DNA of 64,000 nucleotides from Stomoxys calcitrans (Eukaryota; Arthropoda; Insecta; Diptera; Muscidae), in assembly GCF_963082655.1 (NCBI RefSeq), contig NC_081552.1, positions 123,294,458-123,358,457 on the forward strand. The letters are read 5' to 3'. Of this stretch, positions 56,371 through 64,000 are shown piece by piece. A model generated the notes under the pieces. It was given only the letters and a program-made list of their open reading frames with translations, had not been told where the DNA came from and ran no database searches. The translations under genes were made by a program, and so were the position numbers. Every line of letters begins with the position of its first letter. The first letter of the stretch is position 1.

Positions 56371-57402
56371 TTTTTATACCCTCCACCATAAGATGGGGGG
56401 TATACTAATTTCGTCATTCTGATTGTAACTACTCAAAATATTCGTCTGAGACCCCATAAAGTATATATATTCTTGATCGTCGTGAAATTTTATGTCGATC
56501 TAGCCATGTCAGTCCGTCTGTCTGTCGAAAGCACGCTAACTTCCGAAGGAGTTAAGCTAGCCGCTTGAAATTTTCCACAAATACTTCTTATTAGTGTAGG
56601 TCGGTTGGTATTGTAAGTGGGCCATATCGGTCCATGTTTTGATACAGCTGCCATATAAACCGATCTTGGGTCTTGACTTCTTGAGCCTCTAGAGTGCGCA
56701 ATTCTTATCCGATTGGGATGAAATTTTGCACGACGTGTTTTGTTATGATATCCAACAACTATGCTAAGTATAGTTCAAATCGGTCCATAACCTTATGATA
56801 TCCAACAAGTGTCCCAAATATAGTTAAAATCGCTTCATAACCTGATATAGCTGCCATATAAACCGATCTTGGGTCTTGACTTCTTGAGCCTCTAGAGTGC
56901 GCAATTCTTATCCGATCAGAATGAAATTTTGCACGACGTATTTTGTTATGATATCGAACAACTGTGCCAAGTATGGTTCAAATCGGACCATAACCTGATA
57001 TAGCTGTCATATAAACCGATCTTGGGTCTTGACTTCTTGCGCCTCTAGAGTGTGCAATTCTTGTCCGATTGGAATGAAATTTTGTACGACGGATTCTCTC
57101 ATGACCATCAACATACGTGTTTATTATGGTCTGAATCGGTCTATAGCCCGATACAGCTCCCATATAAATCGATCTCTCTATTTTACTTTTTGAGCCCCCA
57201 AAGGACGCAATTCTTATTCGAATTGGCTGACATTTTACACAGGTCTCCAACATGTAATAATATAATAATAGCAGAGCAAATCTTTTCTTATATCCTTTTT
57301 TGCCTAAGAAGAGATGCCGGGAGAAGAACTTGGCAAATGCGATCCATGGTGGAGGGTATATAAGATTCGGCCCGGCCGAACTTAGCATGCTTTTACTTGT
57401 TA
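56371..57402 (+). mobile_element. HINE-A copy, four monomers
   Basis: Complete. The microsatellite is reduced to CAGTCCGTCTGTCTGTC. A partial duplicated segment lies at 56750-56830, and about 85 bp near 57255 are deleted (the 'ttaattgtggtccgaaccgg' module is missing, as in the 49.7 kb copy). The hairpin and ACTTGTT end are intact. Confidence 0.9.
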
Positions 57403-57769
57403 ATTATTAAATTTTTAAATTTAATAATTCTCCTCGAATGTGGACCACATAGAAAAAATTTTGATAGAGAATAAAACCTTACCTAAAGTTAGGCAGAAAA
57501 ATTTGTTTGTTTTTTAATGAGAATACACGAATTTGAATAAAAGTCAAAAATAACATTTATATTAGTATGAAATTTTTGCAACTTTATTTTTAAGATTAAA
57601 AAACACTTAAATAAAAATCATGTTTTTATTAAATTTTAAGATATTGGCCTTATTAAGTGGTGTCATTTAGCAAATATGGGAATTCGGAGTGCATATGCAA
57701 TTTTAATCAAAATAATTTTTTTGTGTTCAAGAATTTAAATGTAAAGGTAGGTTTCCATCTTCATATTTA
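57403..57769. other. AT-rich DNA, nothing recognised
   Basis: No supportable feature. Confidence 0.45.
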
Positions 57770-58430
57770 AATTACAAGTGGAACTCCTTCAGACTGCTAG
57801 TCCGGGACACACATACACAGAAGGTGTTCTATAGTCTCTTCTTCTACGCTGTTTTCACAGCTTCTGCAAAGATCGTTGCTGGCAACCTTCAGTTTTCCGT
57901 TTTCCGAGTATACAGTGACCTGTCATGACGGACACAATGACTAAGATGTCTGTTTTCGCCAAAGACAGCAAAGCAGTAGACCTCTTCAAGTCTATATTAC
58001 GCCACATAGTTTTTGAATGCTCACAGCTCCCTCTTTGTGCTCCTGAAAACTTAACTTACATGTAGCTGGAGGCAAACCAACATATTTCAGTATCCCTGGA
58101 ATGTATAGGGTAGTTTCTAGTCTCGCAAGCTCATCCGCTTTACAATTCCCTGGGAAATCTCTGTGGCCCGGCACCCAAACAAACCAATTTCTAACTGTTC
58201 AGCCATCTCGTTGAGAGATTTGCGACATTTGAAGGGGGTTTTTGTGTTCAGAAATACGTTCTCCGGGGATTTAATGGCTGCGTGGCTGTCTGAGAAGGTA
58301 TTTATGCGGATCGTCGTAATGACATTATATCTTAACCACTTTCTTAATTGCAAGGATCTCTGCTTGGTACACTCTGCAGTGGTCGGGTAACCTTATCGAT
58401 ATCACCAGTTCTAGATCTTAAGAGTATACC
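57770..58430 (-). pseudogene. LINE-beta ORF2: RNase H and C-terminal finger
   Basis: The RNase H motif 'WVPGHRDFPGNCKADELARLE' is clear at 58180-58110, with upstream 'INTFSDSHAAIKS' (catalytic Asp region). The tail encodes 'NDLCRSCENSVEEETIEHLLCVCPGL' (about 57900-57810), a C-x2-C...H-x4-C finger like that of LINE-alpha. Stops separate the pieces. Confidence 0.8.
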
Positions 58431-59101
58431 CCAAAGCCCACCTGGTCGTTTAGTTTGGAACCATCCGTATAGAAGTCTATGTAACTTCTGTTACCAGGGA
58501 TATCGTAGTTCCAATCGGTTCTATCAGGAATAGTGGTACAGTAATTTTTATCAAAATGCTGCTCACATGCCCAATGAGAAAGCTACCTTAAACACAAGGC
58601 AGTGCTCGCTGCAATTTGTCTAAGCACAATGTCCAGAGGAATAAGATGCCGCATTAAATTCAGTGCATCAGATGGTGTAGTCCTTAGTGCGGCTGAGATG
58701 CACAACCAAGCCATCCTTTGGATACGGTTAAGTATGGAGCAGTAGGTGGACTTTTGAAGCGCCGTCTACCAGACCACATCACCATATAGCATTATAGATC
58801 TGACCACTGCATTATATACCCAATACGCGGCCTAAACTACCAACTTTTGCAAATGGCCCTCTTGCAGGTGTATAGGGCAAAAGTTGGATTTGAAGTTCGA
58901 TTTCCGGTCCAGCAAAACACCCAGATATTTTTCGATTTCGGTAAATGGAACATTCTCTCCTCCTAAGGAGACAGGTTCCACTGTAGGCAACTTGTATCTC
59001 CTGCTGAAAAGAACTACTTTTGTCTTGCACATATTTATACCTAGACCACATGCGGTAGCTTACTTTGCTGTTGCACGTAAAGCTCCGCAATTGCCACGTT
59101 A
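58360..59101 (-). pseudogene. LINE-beta ORF2: RT thumb/connection
   Basis: 'INMCKTKVVLFSRRYKLP' then 'VPFTEIEKYLGVLLDRKSNFKSN' (thumb), followed by several hundred bases in broken frames. A ~115-bp piece homologous to 58985-59100 has been carried into the HINE-A composite at 61840-61960. Confidence 0.75.
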
Positions 59102-60345
59102 TCAGCATACTAGACCACTTTTACACCTTTCTAATTTATTTTTAATGGCTAAGTTCCAATGTAGAGGAGACAGTTCACCTCCTTGAAGAGTTCCTCTGCT
59201 GACCCATCTCTTTAGAACCACAGATCCTAAGCCTCCCGTAATGCATCTTTTAGTATTTAAATTATTAATAAACTTTCTTACAGTAGAGTTGATGCCTAGA
59301 AACTCCAACTCCTTTATGATTGTCATGTTTATTTTATTGAAAGCACTTTCGATGTCAAGAAATGCTACCATTGTATATTCCTTGACAGCGAGAGAACCCT
59401 CTATGTAGCCGACTAGGTCGTGAAGGGCTGTTTCAGTGGATTGGCCTTTACTATATGCATACCGCTGCCGCGACAGGCGATCTCCAGGAATCTTTGCTAT
59501 ATGTTCCTATCAACCTATCAAGAGTCTTCAGCATAACGAATGACAGACTAATAGGATGAAAATCGTTCGCCTTCGTGTGGTAGGGTTTTCCTGCTTTCGG
59601 AATGAAAATGACATTCGTGTCCCTCCATCCCACAGGTATATATGACATTCTGATACAAGCAGAGTATATCTTCCTAAGCGAGAGAAACAGGCTATCAGGC
59701 ACATCTTGTAATTCAACCGGTGATACATCATCAGGGTCTGGCGACTTAAAGTAGTCGAAACTTCTTATCGCCCAAAGGATTTTCGGCTCAGACACAATTT
59801 CCCTAATAAAATCCGACGAATGCATATCAGTGACAACTTCTTCTGGCGCCACGTTGTTCGATGGAGAATTTCCCGGGAAATGTGTAACAACGGGTAGTTC
59901 TAGTGTTTCCCCACTAGACATTGTTTATATATTCTCTTCTGAATATATCCCTCCGTAATATGTTTCGAGGACAGAAACTTCCTTAGTCTGGAGGCCTCAG
60001 ATGTATCCTCCACGGAACTACAGAATTCTACACAGCATTTGTTCTGTGCCTTTCTCAGCTCGCCCTTATATTTTCTTAGCTCAGCTTTATGAATGTCCCA
60101 ATCGTGTGGTGCTCTTGTGCCCTTTGCTCTGTTGAAGAGTTTCCTGCAGTCCTTTCATAGACTTGTTTGCCCCATGACTTGGCACTTGGGCATGCTGACA
60201 AGCGAGTCCTTCATCTCCACATCCCAGTTGCATATTCTTGTGCTTATATCGTCCGATACAAAGGTAATGTCTAGTCCATCAGGAGGACCTTTTGTGCCGC
60301 CGACGCCGCCGTACAATGATGAAGATTAATCTGTATAAACCGGAC
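59102..60345 (-). pseudogene. LINE-beta ORF2: endonuclease ends, linker and RT
   Basis: The order on the minus strand is 'FIQINLHHC' (start), 'TFVSDDISTRICNWDVEM' and a basic linker. The RT follows: 'SFDYFKSPDPDDVSPVELQ', 'VGWRDTNVIFIPKAGKP', 'FHPISLSFVMLKTLDRLI', motif A 'AFLDIESAFNKI' (catalytic Asp kept) and motif B 'GTLQGGELSPL'. Motif C reads 'YADN' at about 59110, so the second catalytic aspartate is lost. Frameshifts lie near 59450 and 59110. Confidence 0.85.
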
Positions 60346-60780
60346 CATAGTCAGGATTCAGAACTTCCACCACTGTTGTATTAGCCTCGTCTTACAATTT
60401 CACCAATACTTCATCCACACAAGATTCGTAAGATCTTGTCATGATGAGCTTTCGTACACGTCCAAGGGCTGGTGAAAAAGCTGTGAAAACACTCTTCCAC
60501 TGGACACTTGCGGTGTGAACGATTTCTCCTTATATCTATCTAAATATCTATCGATTTCTCGATAGATATTCAGTCTCCTGCAATCCGCCAGACTTTAGCG
60601 ATGTGGTCGATAGTTCCTTGGGCAAGTGTTCGGCAACAATTGCTGAGTCGATTCCCCAACCCCACCGCTTCTATAGACCTTCAGTTTCAACTTGTTGAAT
60701 CCGTAGGATACAACCCCTTAAGGCTTGTTGATGTCTGCGAGACAGCCGCAGTTAAGTACGAATGTCTGGACGAATAGAAA
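60346..60780 (-). pseudogene. LINE-beta ORF1-like remnant
   Basis: Minus-strand pieces such as 'LGRVRKLIMTRSYESCVDEVLVKL' and 'ANTTVVEVLNPDYGPVYTD' precede ORF2, in the place expected for the end of ORF1. A 12-bp perfect hairpin (AATATCTATCGA / TCGATAGATATT, 60543-60570) lies inside. I do not recognise a domain. Confidence 0.45.
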
Positions 60781-60922
60781 CAGAAAATTTTGAATGATAT
60801 TTATCTAAATTGCAGCTCTATATGGTGACCAGGAGCATATTCTTAAATTTACCGCCCAACATACCCTAATTTGCAGTTTTGAGAGACGTCACCGTCCTCT
60901 ATTTTGAGCACTTCACCTTTCA

Positions 60923-62521
60923 TTTTTATACCCTCCACCATAGGATAGGGGGTTTACTACTTTCGTCATTCTGTTTGTAACTACTCGAAATATTCGTCTG
61001 AGACCCCATCAAGTATATATATTCTTGATCGTCGCGACATTTTATGTCGATCTAGCCATATCCGTCCGTCCGTCTGTCGTCCTCCAACTTCCGAAGGAGT
61101 AAAGCTAGCCGCTTGAAATTTTGCACAAATACTTCTTATAAGTGTAGGTCGGTTGGTATTTTAAATGGGCCATATCGGTCCATGTTTTGATATAGCTGCC
61201 ATATAAACCGATCTTGGGTCTTGACTTCTTGAGCCTCTAGAGTGCGCAATTCTTATCCGATTGGAATGAAATTTTGCACGACGTGTTTTGTTATGATATC
61301 CCACAACTGTGCCAAGTATGGTTCAAATCGGTTCATGACCTGATATAGCTATCATATAAACAGATCTGGGGACTTGTCTTCTTGAGCTTCTAAAGGCCTC
61401 AATTACTATCTGATTTGGCTAAAATTTTGCATGACGTATTTTATTTTTACTTTCAACAACTGTGTGAAATAAGGTTCAAATCGGTTCATAACCTGATATA
61501 GCTGCCATATAAACCGATCTGGAATCTTGACTTCTTGAGCCTCTAGAGGTCGCAATTATTATCCGATTTGCCTGTACGACGGATCCTCTCATGACCATCA
61601 ACATACGTGTTTATTATGGTCTGAATCGGTCTATAGCCCGATACAGCTCCCATATAAATCGATCTCTCGAATTGGCTGACATTTTACACAGGTCTCCAAC
61701 ATTTAACTGAATTGTGGTCCGTAGTGGACTATATCTTGATATCGCGCTAATAGCAGAGCAAATCTTTTCTTATATCCTTTTTTGCCTAAGAAGAGATGCC
61801 GGCAAAAGAACTCGACAAATGCGATCCATAACAAAAAATATGGAATTAAGATTACCATATAACAAAGCTCTACGTGCGACTGCGAAATGGGTTTCCGAAC
61901 GTGGTGTAGTCATAAATCAGTGAAAGACAGATGTGGTTCTTTTCGGCAGGAGATACAAGATACCACCAAATCGGTTCACAACCAATCAGGTTATGAACCA
62001 TGATGTTATTAATGGTCAAACCAAAACCCTTCGTTCACAGTTTTAGCCACATCGGCACATTCAAAAGTGCGTCCTCTAGCTGCTCAAGCAATCAAGACCT
62101 GAGATTGGTTTATATGGGAGGTTATAGATCGATTTTTATTGTACTTGGCACATTTGTTGAAAGTCCAAATAAAACACTTGAAGCACAAATTCAGCTAAAT
62201 CGGATAAAAATTGCGCCCTCTAGAGGCTCAAGAAATCAAGATCCGATATCGTTTTATATGGCAGCTATACCATAACATAGACTGATTTGGCCCATTTAAA
62301 AGGCCAACCGACCTGCACTAATAAGAAGTATTTGTGCAAAATTTAAAGCGGTTAGCTTTACTCCTTCGAAAGTAAGCATGCTTTCGATAGATAGACGGAC
62401 ATAGCTAGATCGACTTAAAATGACATGACGATCAAAAATATATATGCGTTATGGGGTCTCAGATGCACATTTCGGGGTACTTAAGATTCGGCCCGGCCGA
62501 ACTTAGCACGCTCTTTCTTGT
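60923..62521 (+). mobile_element. rearranged HINE-A carrying an RT fragment
   Basis: Positions 60923-61830 are a normal 5' HINE-A with three monomers, up to 'gacaaatgcgatccat' just before the subterminal repeat. Positions 61831-61965 are foreign sequence encoding 'ALRATAKWVSERGVVIN' and 'KTDVVLFGRRYKIP', an RT thumb fragment of LINE-beta type. Positions 61966-62480 are HINE-A sequence in reverse orientation. The final 40 bp return to the plus-strand 3' end (TTCGGCCCGGCCGAACTTAG, ...CTTGTT). The whole is bounded by one normal 5' and one normal 3' end. Confidence 0.78.
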
Positions 62522-63660
62522 TTCTGCTTGCTTTATATGTAACATTTTGTTGATTTTATAAATAATTGTAGTTTGTACTTGGGCCGGAGGTTAGTTTTCC
62601 AGTGTGGCGATTGTGGCGTCGCGAGTTCGAGCCCCGTTGAAAGTTAATTTTTTTTCTATTATGTGCATGAATAAATTTTACATTTGCGTTTTAAAGGTGG
62701 ACTTCGCGCACGTGGTGGATTTTGGTGTTTAGGCTCTATCCCCAGTTATCAACAATTAAAAGAAAAATTTTTGGGATGATCCATTATATGGAGCATTGTT
62801 GAACTCCTGTCAACAACTTTTTATTAAACATTTACCTCAAATTTAATTTAAGATATTTGAATTTTTAGGAATTACGTTAGTCGCATTGGATTATATAAAT
62901 TACTTAAAGTCTTTGAAATAAATTATCTTTTATAACACTTTACACAAGATTTAGTACTGTGGATTAAATCAAATTTTATATTTTTCAAATATCTTGAAAG
63001 CGGTCACCTTAAAGTTTTTCCCTATCAGTCAGAGAAAGTTTTTACTCAACTCTAAAACAGGACTATTTGTCTCTTTCTTCTTGTAATCAACAGAATCGTT
63101 GTTGTATGTACTAAACTGTCATGTCTACTTACTTTTGTAATTTATAAATTTACTTGTGCCTTAACCTCGCAACTGGTAAGCTGCCGCTCTCCGCAATAAA
63201 ACTGAAACCTTTACAATCTGAAAACTTAAATACTGTTTTTTTCTGTTTTATTTTTTTTTTACCTGATTTTTGGGAGCTCTAACTCATATAGTCCATTCTA
63301 GTAAAATCCACGTAGAAATTGTACATGGTCTTCCGAACCGTCAAGAAACTTGGAAAATTTTTACATTTAAATTTGGATTATGTCCACCGCTTTTGAAACT
63401 TTATTGTGCCTTTATTGGCTTATTCTACGCAACTAATTTTCTGCTTAATGCTATGGAGAAAAAGTACTTGCGGTTTATTAAATAGTGAACGGTCAGGAAA
63501 TTTAGTGCTTAGTGTAGATAGGTATAAGACTGGGAAGATCAAATTTAATTTTATTTTGAACTACTGTTGTTGAATAATAAGAAATCTTGAAGGCACCCAG
63601 ACGCTTTTAAAATTCTTAATGCATCGTTAAGAAAAACGGCCCGCAACATATATATTTCAT
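62522..63660. other. AT-rich DNA with one tRNA-like scrap
   Basis: At 62585-62645 the sequence 'ggaggttagttttccagtgt' and GCGAGTTCGAGCCCCGTTGA resembles an A-box/B-box pair of a different tRNA-derived SINE. Otherwise nothing is recognised; the 71-residue frame at 63270-63485 is unlike any protein I know. Confidence 0.4.
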
Positions 63661-64000
63661 ACTAGCTGACCCGGGCCCGCTCCGCTGCTCCTTCTTTTAC
63701 TTTATATGGAACAAAAGTTTCCTTGGAATATTTATTTGGACAATTAAAGATCTTTTAGTGATATACCATGCTAACTTGACTAACAGTTTAACAATATGAG
63801 TGCCTTTATCTGAATCCCATATGATATTTATTGGTCTACGAATTTAAGTTTGGATGTAATGTGTACTCAATTCTTAAAATACTTAATTTCAGCCCGGTAT
63901 TCTCATGATGTCTAATAGAGTGGTGGTTTCGGGGGAGAGGTGGTCCCCCAGATACTTGGCCCTAAAAAAATATTAGCATCGTGCTCTTCTCCCAAATACC
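63661..64000 (+). repeat. Rep-G start, running off the window
   Basis: It begins 'actagctgacccgggcccgc' and 'tccgctgctccttcttttac', and enters G-rich monomers ('gtggtttcgggggagaggtg', 'agatacttggccc', 'tattagcatcgtgctcttc'). This gives the 5' end of the Rep-G family. Confidence 0.7.

Larger units (their letters stand above)
57770..60780 (-). mobile_element. LINE-beta (non-LTR, with RNase H), endonuclease deleted
   Basis: A minus-strand LINE from an ORF1-like remnant (60780-60360) through ORF2 to a C-terminal finger at about 57800. ORF2 begins 'VRFIQINLHHCTAASAA' at about 60343, then jumps almost at once to the end of the endonuclease ('LDITFVSDDISTRICNWDV'). About 180 residues of endonuclease are therefore deleted. 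It is related to LINE-alpha in layout but clearly different in sequence. Confidence 0.82.

Noticed and set aside
63270..63485. 71-residue plus-strand frame
   Set aside because: AT-rich, no recognisable motif, and no promoter or splice context that I can support.

Overview
This 64 kb window looks like a transposon graveyard from a calyptrate, probably muscid, fly (Stomoxys/Haematobia/Musca type). That host call is an inference from AT-rich DNA, very abundant DINE-1-like rolling-circle elements, LINEs encoding RNase H, a BEL/Pao element, mariners and a tRNA-derived SINE. I found no intact host gene, and almost every coding stretch is a broken transposon gene. Family names here are local labels. 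HINE-A, HINE-B and HINE-C are three DINE-1/Helentron-associated (HINE-like) families. LINE-alpha, -beta, -gamma and -delta are four non-LTR lineages. Rep-G and Rep-T are two unclassified repeats built of degenerate tandem monomers.

Layout. 0-3 kb: a LINE-alpha scrap, a SINE, a HINE-C 3' end and a Rep-G array. 3.1-7.6 kb: a long LINE-alpha copy on the minus strand (ORF1, endonuclease, reverse transcriptase), interrupted by a 5'-truncated mariner. 6.2-11.3 kb: a near-perfect 2,573-bp tandem duplication whose units end in a palindrome that is inverted in one unit relative to the other. 11.8-12.6 kb: HINE-A. 12.9-25.5 kb: three head-to-tail Rep-T copies. The first is split by a 5'-truncated LINE-alpha (13.1-15.7 kb). 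The second is split by a BEL/Pao retrotransposon (18.1-23.4 kb), which itself holds a mariner MITE and two HINE-A copies. 26-27 kb: HINE-A. 28.5-31.4 kb: LINE-alpha split by HINE-C and abutted by HINE-A.

31.5-32.8 kb: remains of a transposase that resembles the Transib/RAG1 core. 32.9-37.6 kb: a Rep-G/SINE composite and two large HINE-A copies. 37.4-40.6 kb: a run of inverted repeats involving Rep-G and a jockey-like LINE-delta, with a HINE-A insertion whose empty site is also present in the window. 41-50.8 kb: HINE-B, SINE, HINE-A, HINE-B, HINE-B, SINEs, Rep-G, HINE-A. 50.8-54.7 kb: a CR1/L2-like LINE-gamma broken by HINE-B. 54.7-57.4 kb: two HINE-A copies. 57.8-60.8 kb: LINE-beta. 60.9-62.5 kb: a rearranged HINE-A that carries a reverse-transcriptase fragment. 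63.7-64 kb: start of another Rep-G.

The genes do not form a working pathway; they record layers of insertion. The strongest candidates for something under-described are four. (1) Three HINE families share a ~150-bp monomer and a common terminal hairpin design. (2) A palindrome is flipped at the tandem-duplication junction. (3) Serial fold-back inversions lie at 37-40 kb. (4) There is a RAG1-like transposase relic.
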